This document shows, piece after piece, positions 1 to 7,634 of a stretch of DNA of 38,690 nt. A program made the position numbers and the translations under genes. The number at the start of each line of letters is the position of its first letter. The first letter of the stretch is position 1. Source of the DNA: Spirochaetales bacterium. GTDB lineage: Bacteria > Spirochaetota > GWE2-31-10 > MWDO01. The notes under the pieces are model-generated. The model was given only the letters and a program-made list of their open reading frames with translations, was not told the origin of the DNA and did no database searches. Location: assembly GCA_017540815.1 (NCBI GenBank), contig JAFYAI010000133.1:1-38690 (forward strand). Direction: 5' to 3'.

Positions 1-39
1 AACAGCACAAAATTTTGCTGTGCAAAATTTTGTGCTGTT
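1..39. terminator. 17-bp hairpin at left edge, likely bidirectional terminator
   Basis: Perfect inverted repeat with arms 1-17 and 23-39 and a 5-nt loop, followed on the plus strand by a short T run. It lies 26 nt beyond the stop of the minus-strand AAA+ ATPase gene, so it probably ends that transcript. The T-tract expected on the minus strand would fall outside the window. Each arm also contains the small palindrome CAAAATTTTG. Confidence 0.6.
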
Positions 40-64
40 TTTGTATTCATCTTTGCTGCTGTTT

Positions 65-1996
65 TCAGAAACCGATTTTCCTTGTCGTCATCAGTTTCTC
101 ACTGAACTCTTTCTCCGAAGCGGCGAGACGGAGATCTTCAGGTTTAAGACAGATATTCGCTCCGCCGGACAGCGACGAACGAAGAGCTGCTTTTGACCAG
201 GTGCGTTCGTATAGATTGCGGGCAAATCGTGCGTTGGCAAATTCTTTCGATGACAGATATTCGTCGCTGAGACTGTCGAAGAACTCCTTAACCGCCGGCT
301 CGAAATCTTCCGTATATGTAAAGTGCTTCTTCACCATAAGCATAAATATCTCAAACAGCTGCTGACGCGTGTAATTAGGAAACTCAATGATAAACGGCAT
401 TCTGCTTCGCAAGCCGGCATTAGACTCCATAAGATGATCCATATCATCTGTGTAGCCTGCCATAATGACGACCATATCATCGCGGTGATTCTCCATTTCG
501 GAGATGAGTGCCGTTACCGCCTCTTGTCCGTAGTCATTGGAACCATAAGCGGAGTTCTGATACAGCGAATACGCCTCATCGATAAACAAAACAGAACCGT
601 AAGCATCACGACACGCTGCCGTCGTCTTAGGTGCAGTCTGACCAACATATTCGCCGCAGAGATTGCGGGCCATATACTCGAAGAAATACCCTTTCGACAG
701 AATGCCTTCTTTCTTGAATATCTTACCGAGAATGCGGGCAACTGTCGTTTTACCCGTTCCGGGCGAGCCGACAAATCTTGCATGCAGACAAGGTTTATCA
801 AGTGACGCATTATTCTTAGCAGTCTTGACCTGAACAACAATCTCTCTAATCTGCTGCGATATTTTCTCCATGCCTATCATATTCTGCAGGTCATCGTAGC
901 CGTCAGTCTCCGCCGCCTCAATCTCCGCAGCGATGCTCTTTATCTCATCTCCTTTGATCAATTTAGTATTACTATTCGTTCCGTAAAGCCGCTGCTCTGC
1001 GTCATAATGAGCTTTGCTGATAAACATCTCACTAATCACCTTGTATGCCGTTCGGAATCCATAAAATCTGCCATCCTTCTTTTCTTCATGAAGTCTGCGG
1101 ACAAACAAATCAAACACCTCTGGCTCGAAATTCATTTCGTGGCGATAAATCTCCGACATAAGACATTCACAGTAATGCACATCCGACAGCGGCGGAATGA
1201 CAATATCACGGAGCAGCACAACATCGGCAATCAGATTATGTGTTTGTCTAAGAATGTTGGCTTCAAGATAAGGCACTCTGAAAATGAAAACATGATTATC
1301 CTGCATAAAATGCAGCCGCGTCAAAAATGACCGCAGTGCGTCATGATGAATCTTGTCAAGATAATAAGACATATCTATACCTATGACTTTATTATTATTC
1401 TGTTCGTCATACAATGCTGTAATTATATCATCAGCCGAAGTAATTCCGTTAGCAGTCTCCTCGCCAACTTTGTATTCCAAGGTGCTTGGACCAGCCTCTT
1501 CAAATACATTCATTTTATTCAGGAAATCAGCAAACGAAGAGATCATCGTCGAAAATCCGCAGCCATTATCCATCGCAAGCAAATAATTCTGCTGACGCAG
1601 GTTAGCCATAGAATTGTTAGCTGCCATTATAGGACACATATTGTAAATATCAGTGCAAAGCTGAAGGTAATCCTTCCAGCCGATATACGCCGAATAGATA
1701 ATCTGCATCAGCTCTGTTAGCGGCGAATCATCGACAGGAACAATAAACAAAGTCAAATCATTCTCACGATTGGGGAAGATCTTCTCCCAAGTCATATAAA
1801 TCTTCTCCCGACATTTCCGAGCAGTATTATCCTTAACCTCGAATACGCCGAATGTCCAATAAGACGACAGAATATCACGCTTAACATACATTCCAAGATT
1901 CGACACAAGCTGACTGATGGGACTCTTAGAAGTCTGCCACAATTGTGCTGCTATCTCAGAACTGACACTTACTCCGATTAAAAACCGCTTATCCAT
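65..1996 (-). CDS. CbbX/SpoVK-type AAA+ ATPase with degenerate N-terminal AAA-like half
   Basis: Predicted 643-residue cytoplasmic protein. The C-terminal third is a clear CbbX/SpoVK-family AAA+ module: Walker A GSPGTGKTT at about residues 410-418, Walker B SVLFIDEA at about 468-475, a sensor-like VIMAGYTDD and an arginine-finger region NAGLRSRMP at about 526-534. The N-terminal 350 residues look like a decayed nucleotide-binding fold: NGCGFST (about 144-150) sits where a P-loop would be but lacks the lysine, and KVIGIDMS resembles a Walker B strand without the acidic pair. Such ATPases remodel protein partners; no substrate is suggested here. The start at 1996 is preferred to the in-frame ATG at 2008 because GAGG lies about 8 nt before it. 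It is divergent from the PP-loop gene and has its own TTGACA promoter. Confidence 0.85.
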   Translation of the reverse strand: MDKRFLIGVSVSSEIAAQLWQTSKSPISQLVSNLGMYVKRDILSSYWTFGVFEVKDNTARKCREKIYMTWEKIFPNRENDLTLFIVPVDDSPLTELMQIIYSAYIGWKDYLQLCTDIYNMCPIMAANNSMANLRQQNYLLAMDNGCGFSTMISSFADFLNKMNVFEEAGPSTLEYKVGEETANGITSADDIITALYDEQNNNKVIGIDMSYYLDKIHHDALRSFLTRLHFMQDNHVFIFRVPYLEANILRQTHNLIADVVLLRDIVIPPLSDVHYCECLMSEIYRHEMNFEPEVFDLFVRRLHEEKKDGRFYGFRTAYKVISEMFISKAHYDAEQRLYGTNSNTKLIKGDEIKSIAAEIEAAETDGYDDLQNMIGMEKISQQIREIVVQVKTAKNNASLDKPCLHARFVGSPGTGKTTVARILGKIFKKEGILSKGYFFEYMARNLCGEYVGQTAPKTTAACRDAYGSVLFIDEAYSLYQNSAYGSNDYGQEAVTALISEMENHRDDMVVIMAGYTDDMDHLMESNAGLRSRMPFIIEFPNYTRQQLFEIFMLMVKKHFTYTEDFEPAVKEFFDSLSDEYLSSKEFANARFARNLYERTWSKAALRSSLSGGANICLKPEDLRLAASEKEFSEKLMTTRKIGF

Positions 1997-2025
1997 ATAT
2001 AACCTCATTCTGACTTAATGCTATA

Positions 2026-2054
2026 ATGATAAAATATTCTTCTGCGGCTGTCAA
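2026..2054 (-). promoter_or_regulatory. Promoter of the AAA+ ATPase gene
   Basis: Perfect -35 TTGACA (2049-2054), 17-nt spacer and -10 TATCAT (2026-2031) on the minus strand. The predicted leader is about 25 nt and carries the GAGG ribosome-binding site. Confidence 0.65.
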
Positions 2055-2070
2055 GTAAATATGAAAATTC

Positions 2071-2098
2071 TTGACTATTTGATAAAATATGATATTAT
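2071..2098 (+). promoter_or_regulatory. Promoter of the PP-loop enzyme gene
   Basis: -35 TTGACT (2071-2076), 16-nt spacer and -10 TATTAT (2093-2098), about 38 nt before the ATG. It is back to back with the ATPase promoter, the two -35 boxes being 16 nt apart. Confidence 0.65.
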
Positions 2099-2136
2099 AT
2101 ACTATATAAAACTCATTCATTTATAAGGAAGAAACA

Positions 2137-3120
2137 ATGAATAAAACTGCAATATGCCTTTTTTCGGGCGGATTGGATTCGGTACTAGCAATCAGAGTTA
2201 TGCAGGAACAGGGTGTAGAGTGCATACCTGTTAATTTCACTTCGCCATTCTTCGGAATTCGTGACACCAATCTGCACGAGCGGTATGGGTTTAACACGCC
2301 GATACGGAATGTCGATGTCAGTGATGAGTTCCTCTCGATGCTGCGAAGTCCGGCTCACGGCTATGGCAGTGCGATGAATCCATGTGTAGACTGCAAGATA
2401 CTCATCATGAGCAAAGCCAAAACACTGCTGTCAGAATGGGATGCTTCATTCATAGTCAGCGGCGAAGTCCTCGGACAACGGCCTATGTCGCAACAGCGAG
2501 ACAGTATGCATATCATTGCAAAAGAAGCCGGTATAGAAGATATACTGCTTCGTCCGCTGTCTGCTCATTTGTTGGAGCCGACTCTTCCGGAGCGTGTTGG
2601 CGTTGTCGATCGCAGCAAACTGCTCTCATTCTCAGGACGCGGACGCAAACCGCAGATGGAACTGGCAGCACACTTCGGCATTGATAATTACGAGCAGCCG
2701 GCAGGCGGATGTATATTAACTGAGCCGCAGTTTATCACGCGTATTCAGGATTATCTGGATTATAATAAGAATGAAGATATTACCGCTCTGCGTCTGCTAA
2801 GACTTGGACGACACTACCGCATTGGTGAGAATAAAATCGTCGTCGGACGCAATGATCGTGAGAATAAACAGATAATGACAATGACTCAAGACGGAGACAT
2901 ACTCATCTCGCCGAAAGTCTGCATGGGACCGACGACGATTATACACAATTGTGCAGGACAGACCATTCTGCATGACATCATCGAGATGGCAGCACAGATT
3001 ACCTTGTGTTACACCGACTGCGATACGGATGAATGTGAGTTCCTCGTCGGTGAAGACAAAGTTATTACAGTGCCTCGTATGCCGAGAGAGTCATTTGCGG
3101 TGTATAGACTGAATAAATAA
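2137..3120 (+). CDS. PP-loop ATP pyrophosphatase, ThiI/MnmA-like tRNA thiolation-type enzyme
   Basis: 327-residue cytoplasmic protein. The N-terminus has the ATP-pyrophosphatase PP-loop SGGLDS (residues 10-15). C83 and C86 (CVDC) and C192 (in PAGGCI) are placed like the cysteines that MnmA/ThiI-type sulfurtransferases use to pass sulfur to an adenylated tRNA base. The last 110 residues (from about LLRLGRHYRIG) resemble the NFACT-R-like RNA-binding module found fused to ThiI-type AANH domains. A role in tRNA thiolation is inferred from family membership; which base is modified cannot be told. There is no THUMP domain, so it is not canonical ThiI. AAGGA lies about 8 nt before the ATG, and a strong hairpin follows at 3129-3168. 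Confidence 0.8.
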   Translation: MNKTAICLFSGGLDSVLAIRVMQEQGVECIPVNFTSPFFGIRDTNLHERYGFNTPIRNVDVSDEFLSMLRSPAHGYGSAMNPCVDCKILIMSKAKTLLSEWDASFIVSGEVLGQRPMSQQRDSMHIIAKEAGIEDILLRPLSAHLLEPTLPERVGVVDRSKLLSFSGRGRKPQMELAAHFGIDNYEQPAGGCILTEPQFITRIQDYLDYNKNEDITALRLLRLGRHYRIGENKIVVGRNDRENKQIMTMTQDGDILISPKVCMGPTTIIHNCAGQTILHDIIEMAAQITLCYTDCDTDECEFLVGEDKVITVPRMPRESFAVYRLNK

Positions 3121-3128
3121 ATCAATGG

Positions 3129-3168
3129 AAAAAACACGAATTAGCCTGCAGGCTAATACGTGTTTTTT
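3129..3168. terminator. Bidirectional terminator between convergent genes
   Basis: 18-bp arms (3129-3146 and 3151-3168, one mismatch) around the loop TGCA, with A6 on one side and T6 on the other, so it works in both directions. The right arm touches the stop codon of the minus-strand gene. Confidence 0.85.
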
Positions 3169-3779
3169 CATATCCGTATTCTCATTCCGACAGTGACTTC
3201 TTCTTTGGTCATAGATATTTCAGGTATATACTTACTGCCAAACTTCATATTATGGATACCAAGACCGAGGAATACCGCTCCGGCTGCAAACTGAAACAGA
3301 GAAAACAATCCGTCGGTCACTGCCCAGAATGTAAAGCGGCGGTCCTGTGTCACAAAAAATGCGGAGACTAGTCCTGTGATGGCTGTCGGCACGGCGGCAG
3401 TTGTGAGTATAACAATGCCGACATTCCGCATCATTGCTGCTGTCTCAACGAAATAATTATTCGTTGCACAGTGATAACGCTTGATGCCGAGATAGAGCAT
3501 TAACGCTCCGGCTATCGTCAGCTGATATGCGGAGATATACACAGAACTATAGAAAGGTGTCCAATAACTGCCGAGTGTCCACAACTCTCCGCTTGCAAGG
3601 TCAGAGACAATCCCCGCTGAAAATATAATCAGCGGCACGGCCGGTATCGCCATCATAACAGTGCCGCCGGCAATCAGTCCTCGTGAATGAAGTCCGCCGT
3701 CATAAAAGCTGCCGTATTTGCTGCAGAATGCCGCTTCGGCGGACAGGATCATTATTACGATCAATATTATCTTCTTCAT
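3168..3779 (-). CDS. Small multi-pass membrane protein, unknown function
   Basis: 203 residues, no family recognised. The N-terminus MKKIILIVIMILSAEAAFCS looks like a cleavable signal peptide, and at least four hydrophobic stretches follow (around GTVMMAIPAVPLIIFSAGIV, YQLTIAGALMLYLGI, VGIVILTTAAVPTAITGLVS and LFSLFQFAAGAVFLGLGI), so an integral membrane protein is likely. The start at 3779 is chosen over an ATG 33 nt upstream because AAGGAGG sits directly before it. Its promoter is unusual: four TTACTCA heptamers at exact 11-bp spacing stand immediately upstream of the -35, suggesting control by a winged-helix activator. Confidence 0.75.
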   Translation of the reverse strand: MKKIILIVIMILSAEAAFCSKYGSFYDGGLHSRGLIAGGTVMMAIPAVPLIIFSAGIVSDLASGELWTLGSYWTPFYSSVYISAYQLTIAGALMLYLGIKRYHCATNNYFVETAAMMRNVGIVILTTAAVPTAITGLVSAFFVTQDRRFTFWAVTDGLFSLFQFAAGAVFLGLGIHNMKFGSKYIPEISMTKEEVTVGMRIRI

Positions 3780-3802
3780 GACGACCTCCTTGATACGATT
3801 AT

Positions 3803-3831
3803 ATTGTATCACTGATTTTTGAGGTCGTCAA
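3803..3831 (-). promoter_or_regulatory. Promoter of the small membrane protein gene
   Basis: -35 TTGACG (3826-3831), 17-nt spacer and -10 TACAAT (3803-3808) on the minus strand. The leader is about 20 nt and contains AAGGAGG. The heptamer array begins 10 bp upstream of the -35. Confidence 0.65.
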
Positions 3832-3841
3832 ACACTTCGTT

Positions 3842-3881
3842 TGAGTAAAAATTGAGTAATTATTGAGTAAATTTTGAGTAA
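3842..3881. repeat. Four phased heptamers TTACTCA, putative activator operator
   Basis: On the minus strand TTACTCA occurs four times, separated by exactly 4 nt of A/T each time (plus-strand copies TGAGTAA start at 3842, 3853, 3864 and 3875). Direct heptamers with 4-nt spacers, one per helical turn, are the binding layout of PhoB/OmpR and SARP winged-helix regulators. Placement just upstream of a promoter fits an activator site. The cognate protein is not identified. Confidence 0.7.
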
Positions 3882-3903
3882 AATGACCGGTGTGGCAGAT
3901 AAT

Positions 3904-5541
3904 CTATCTGACAACTATCGTCAGTGCAGTGTGCGATTCAAGTTTGACATATTTTTTCAGAGTGCCGGTTTTACGCTCGGCGGCACGGGCATAGCGATTA
4001 GTGCAAGTGCCGAGACTGTAGGAGCTGCCGATAGAACGCTCCGAAGAAGATGTCGCAGTATATATATTCGGTGAGGAAACATAGTTAAACAGATTGATAC
4101 TGCCGAGATTATAACTAATGCCGTCAATCTCATACATCATCCACGAAGAGCCGTTATTGTATTTCAAGCCATTCTCAACCTCTGTAAGGCTCGACAGCAT
4201 ACATGCCACACCCCACTTCCGCAGAAGAGTCTCCAGATTGCTCCCGGTCAAAGTAAATATAACACTGTCAGAAACAGTCTTATCCTGCACTATATCTCGG
4301 AAAAGCTGCGGACCTCCGTAGTTGCGGGCAAGATATGCACCGAATGCGTAAGCTATCGAATATCGATATGCTGAGTCACTGCTGCCCCAGCCAAATATCG
4401 GCAGTCTGTCATTGTAGTCATTGAAATACGGGATTCGCCCGATATTGTAGTCCTCCGAAGACTTGATACCAAGATTATTATACAGATTATGATAATAAGT
4501 ACATTCCGCAGTTTTGCGTCCGCGGGGACCGTATACGCCGAGTTTATCCGCAACGAAATCTTCCGTTACAAGCGAACACATCTCGTTAAGCCAAGTCGAA
4601 CTCAATGTGGTATTTTCATTCTTAACGATTTTGTTATAGAAGTGTATCATGTGCTGGAACTCATGTGCCAATGTCGAATGTATAGTCGCAGGACATATAT
4701 TAGACGCTTTCCATTTCTGTTCTTTGAAGTTTTCCTTGATTTTTGCATAGAAGTTGCCATTCACATAGAACATTATACGCTTATTGCTGTTACTCTGTTC
4801 TTCCGTCGTATAGTTATCTTTGCTCCAGAAATATCCAAGTGTTATTGTGCTGCCGTCAGCCTCATCATCGACAAGCAGGATGGTGATATTATTATTCGGC
4901 TCGATAAGATTAGAGCTGTTATGCTCACCCCACTCCTCACCATATATATTAGTCACCCAATCATAGATGTCATTGTCATCACCGGATCTCATAAATGTAT
5001 CGGCAATGGTTTGAGCCATCTCATCAGTAATGCTGCTAAGAGAATTCTGTTTCCACACAGACAGCTGCTTTTCGCCGACTTCAACGGTCTTAAGACAAGT
5101 GCAAGGCTTGAGAATGACCGCATCAGAGTTGTTCTGCTGTATCCAAAATCGTTCCGTCTGTCCAACAGTATCCCGCAGCGGAGTCACAGTACTGCCGCGG
5201 CTTGTCGGCTTGTCGTAAGTCGTATTGGCAATGAGCTGACGGCTGATCTGATCCCGTATCTCCGAAGCAGAATGCCCTGATACTGTTGGATTGGAGTCAG
5301 ACTGATCCATAGAAACATTGCTGAATATGAAATACACATCTTGACTTTCCAGATTATCGACATTGACTGTCAGATAAGTCGCCTTGCCGTCATACTCAGG
5401 ATAAAACACATCATAACTGTTGCCGGTTGCAGAATATGACACAGAGCGACGATTATAGTTATTCAGGAAGTTGTTCTGACATTCGGTAGAACACGAAGTC
5501 AAAACTGTTAAGAATATTAGAATAGGTAATAATAACTTCAT
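3904..5541 (-). CDS. M30 (hyicolysin-like) zinc metalloprotease, lipoprotein
   Basis: 545 residues from the preferred start. A type II signal peptide ends in VLTSC, so the protein should be lipid-anchored outside the inner membrane. The zinc motif HEFQH lies at residues 293-297, with a downstream glutamate in WLNEM (E320) as probable third ligand; HEFQH followed by WLNEM is characteristic of peptidase family M30. The first 270 residues have no recognised domain and may be a pro- or binding region. Start: the ATG at 5541 is exactly 6 nt from a TATAAT, so transcription should begin on it; MCMK from 5547 is the alternative. There is no Shine-Dalgarno. No clear terminator follows, so readthrough toward the heptamer array is possible. 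Confidence 0.85.
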   Translation of the reverse strand: MKLLLPILIFLTVLTSCSTECQNNFLNNYNRRSVSYSATGNSYDVFYPEYDGKATYLTVNVDNLESQDVYFIFSNVSMDQSDSNPTVSGHSASEIRDQISRQLIANTTYDKPTSRGSTVTPLRDTVGQTERFWIQQNNSDAVILKPCTCLKTVEVGEKQLSVWKQNSLSSITDEMAQTIADTFMRSGDDNDIYDWVTNIYGEEWGEHNSSNLIEPNNNITILLVDDEADGSTITLGYFWSKDNYTTEEQSNSNKRIMFYVNGNFYAKIKENFKEQKWKASNICPATIHSTLAHEFQHMIHFYNKIVKNENTTLSSTWLNEMCSLVTEDFVADKLGVYGPRGRKTAECTYYHNLYNNLGIKSSEDYNIGRIPYFNDYNDRLPIFGWGSSDSAYRYSIAYAFGAYLARNYGGPQLFRDIVQDKTVSDSVIFTLTGSNLETLLRKWGVACMLSSLTEVENGLKYNNGSSWMMYEIDGISYNLGSINLFNYVSSPNIYTATSSSERSIGSSYSLGTCTNRYARAAERKTGTLKKYVKLESHTALTIVVR

Positions 5542-5547
5542 ACACAT

Positions 5548-5576
5548 ATTATAGCAAAAAAAATCAGAAAAAACAA
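5548..5576 (-). promoter_or_regulatory. Terminator-embedded promoter of the M30 protease gene
   Basis: -35 TTGTTT (5571-5576), 17-nt spacer, -10 TATAAT (5548-5553), then 6 nt and ATG at 5541. The -35 begins in the loop of the hairpin 5557-5595, and the hairpin 3' arm with its T run forms the spacer. A leaderless transcript is predicted. Confidence 0.65.
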
Positions 5577-5595
5577 AATTTTTTCTGATTTTTTT
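5557..5595 (-). terminator. Terminator of the outer-membrane protein gene, overlapping the next promoter
   Basis: 17-bp arms (5557-5573 and 5579-5595) with a CTGA/TCAG core between A and T runs and a 5-nt loop, 12 nt after the outer-membrane protein stop. It is A/T-rich but symmetric, so it could also act on plus-strand transcripts. Confidence 0.7.
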
Positions 5596-5607
5596 ATAAA
5601 CTAAACA

Positions 5608-7515
5608 TTAGAACCGTATCTCACTCCACAGTTTGAATGTGCCGAATGTCTGCTGATTGCCTATCGGATTGACGAAGTTCGCCAGCAGATAAGGCGACTC
5701 TGCGGAGAATCCAACCGAGAAGTTCTCGATCACATCGAAGTAGAATCCTGTCTCAAGCCGCAGAACAGTACCGCTGAACTTGGTCCACTCCAACTCCTTA
5801 TCGGTGTTAATAGCCAGCCAGCGGTCGTGCTTGTCGTCGTATTCATATTTTAAATATGTATTGGAGTCCACAAGCCGGGCATTGTATGCGTAGCCCATAC
5901 CGAACTCAAAGAACATGTCGAATTTCAGCGGTCCTGACGGGATATGGTTGAATGCAAAGTCTAACCGCACAATCTCATACAGATATGCTTCGTTAAACTG
6001 CGTGTACATATAAGTAAAGTGCATCGTATTGGTCAGGATAAACTCAAATATCTCTCCGAACAGATTAGTCGAGTCAAATCCGGCAACGAAACTCATAGAA
6101 TATATAATATCTTCGTAGAGCTGATCAATCCACTTCACACTCTCATTGCCGGCTCTCAGGAAACCGCCTGTTCCGTTCTTATATGAGAATACTATCGGCA
6201 GTTTGAGGAACAGCTTGCTGTTCAGCAGTCGGAACTCCGGATACAATGAGAACATAGTCGCCACAGTCATAAGGGCAAACTGCGCATTGATGCTCCAGTT
6301 CGCTTCAAATTTGGCATAGTCCTTCTCGCCTGTCGGCAGATTATACATCAATGGCAGTGCCACGGAAGCGGCGAATGTCACCCAGCCGTAATCATAGTCT
6401 TCAACAGTCTCTGTCTGGAATGCAACACTGAGGTTTAACTTCGGCCAAAATGTGAACTTATCAGAATGAAGTTTCACACCGCCTCGCAGGAAGAAACCGT
6501 AATCGATATTATTATCATCGAAATACTTAGGATCGAAAGCATCCTTGCTCGCCGCACCGAGTGCCACATGTGCGTAGAATCCTTTAGTAATATCATCTTC
6601 ATAACCGATCGTCAAGCCGTGTGGATGCTGATTAGTCGAAGCATCAGCCGTATTACTCGTGCGGAGCATACCATTCGACCACATCTTGACTGCCTCGGCT
6701 ACACCGCTTGTCGCGTTATACTTAACACGCTCGCCCGTCAGATATGAGAATGGTCTCGTATCAAATGAATAGTAAAGACTGGCATATTTTGTATTGTCAT
6801 TGCGATCATAGAAATATCCGTTGTTGAAATACTGATGATTGAGCACCATTACATCGGTCATCACATTCACACCATAATACTCAGACACCTGAGTAACATC
6901 CGAGTAATCGAAGTAAAATCCCGTCCCTGCAATGCGGCTAACTCTCGCCTGATCAAGCACGACAGACAGATCGCCGAATACGACATTCGATGAAGTACCG
7001 CTTGACCGAGGCATATACACCTGCACACGCTTACCCATATCTGTGGTCGCATCGACAACATACCAACTGCCCTTAGGCTTGAGCTCCGACACGCCGTAAG
7101 AGTCTATCTTCATCTTGACGAAGATCTCCGTGCCATCCTCAGTCGAGTTGAAACTCTTGGCAAGCACCTTATTGGCGAAGTTCATTCGGAAGAGAATGTC
7201 ATTCTCCATATCGAAACCTGTCGCAATCGGCATAGAGTGCAACTGTGCAGTCTCACCCTTCGCAGCCTGATCTGCCCATATATTCAAGCCCCAAGTAATG
7301 CGTGTTGCTCCCTGGAACAAGAACTGCATCCACGAAGTGCGGTCTTTGACCTCTTCAAGATCTTTCTTGATAACGGCGATCTCACTCCTGATCTGCTCCA
7401 ACTCGTCAGAGGTCCGATCCGAGACAGAGACATCACCCGACACATCCTGAGCATATATACCGACAGCTGACATCATCAGCACTGATAGAATAATAAATAA
7501 AAGTTTGTTTCTCAT
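5608..7515 (-). CDS. Outer-membrane beta-barrel protein with N-terminal coiled coil
   Basis: 635 residues. A signal peptide (residues 1 to about 22, ending IYAQ) is followed by a short heptad-like segment (about 36-60, LEQIRSEIAVIKKDLEEVKD) and then a long series of alternating aromatic/polar strands. The protein ends in LWSEIRF; a terminal phenylalanine with alternating hydrophobic residues is the usual BAM-recognition signal of outer-membrane barrels. The coiled coil then barrel layout suggests a trimer or a periplasmic anchor, but no specific porin family is recognised. GAGG lies 4-5 nt before the ATG. Its promoter lies in the terminator hairpin of the upstream PEGA gene. Confidence 0.75.
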   Translation of the reverse strand: MRNKLLFIILSVLMMSAVGIYAQDVSGDVSVSDRTSDELEQIRSEIAVIKKDLEEVKDRTSWMQFLFQGATRITWGLNIWADQAAKGETAQLHSMPIATGFDMENDILFRMNFANKVLAKSFNSTEDGTEIFVKMKIDSYGVSELKPKGSWYVVDATTDMGKRVQVYMPRSSGTSSNVVFGDLSVVLDQARVSRIAGTGFYFDYSDVTQVSEYYGVNVMTDVMVLNHQYFNNGYFYDRNDNTKYASLYYSFDTRPFSYLTGERVKYNATSGVAEAVKMWSNGMLRTSNTADASTNQHPHGLTIGYEDDITKGFYAHVALGAASKDAFDPKYFDDNNIDYGFFLRGGVKLHSDKFTFWPKLNLSVAFQTETVEDYDYGWVTFAASVALPLMYNLPTGEKDYAKFEANWSINAQFALMTVATMFSLYPEFRLLNSKLFLKLPIVFSYKNGTGGFLRAGNESVKWIDQLYEDIIYSMSFVAGFDSTNLFGEIFEFILTNTMHFTYMYTQFNEAYLYEIVRLDFAFNHIPSGPLKFDMFFEFGMGYAYNARLVDSNTYLKYEYDDKHDRWLAINTDKELEWTKFSGTVLRLETGFYFDVIENFSVGFSAESPYLLANFVNPIGNQQTFGTFKLWSEIRF

Positions 7516-7567
7516 CTGTCCTCATTTATGAAATATTTTGGTTGACTTATATAATCTCACAGATGTG

Positions 7568-7595
7568 ATTATAACAAAAAACAGAAAAAAGTCAA
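7568..7595 (-). promoter_or_regulatory. Terminator-embedded promoter of the outer-membrane protein gene
   Basis: -35 TTGACT (7590-7595) spans the hairpin loop, the spacer is 16 nt, and -10 is TATAAT (7568-7573). The leader is about 45 nt and contains a GAGG site. Confidence 0.7.
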
Positions 7596-7614
7596 AGACT
7601 TTTTTCTGTTTTTT
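7576..7614 (-). terminator. Terminator of the PEGA-repeat gene, carrying the next promoter
   Basis: 18-bp perfect arms (7576-7593 and 7597-7614) with a 3-nt loop and flanking A6/T6 runs, 20 nt after the PEGA gene stop. Confidence 0.8.
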
Positions 7615-7634
7615 GCATAGATGACAGACAGTTA

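Noticed and set aside
4489..5280. 263-codon plus-strand reading frame opposite the M30 protease
   Set aside because: Antisense shadow; no ribosome-binding site and no recognisable domain.
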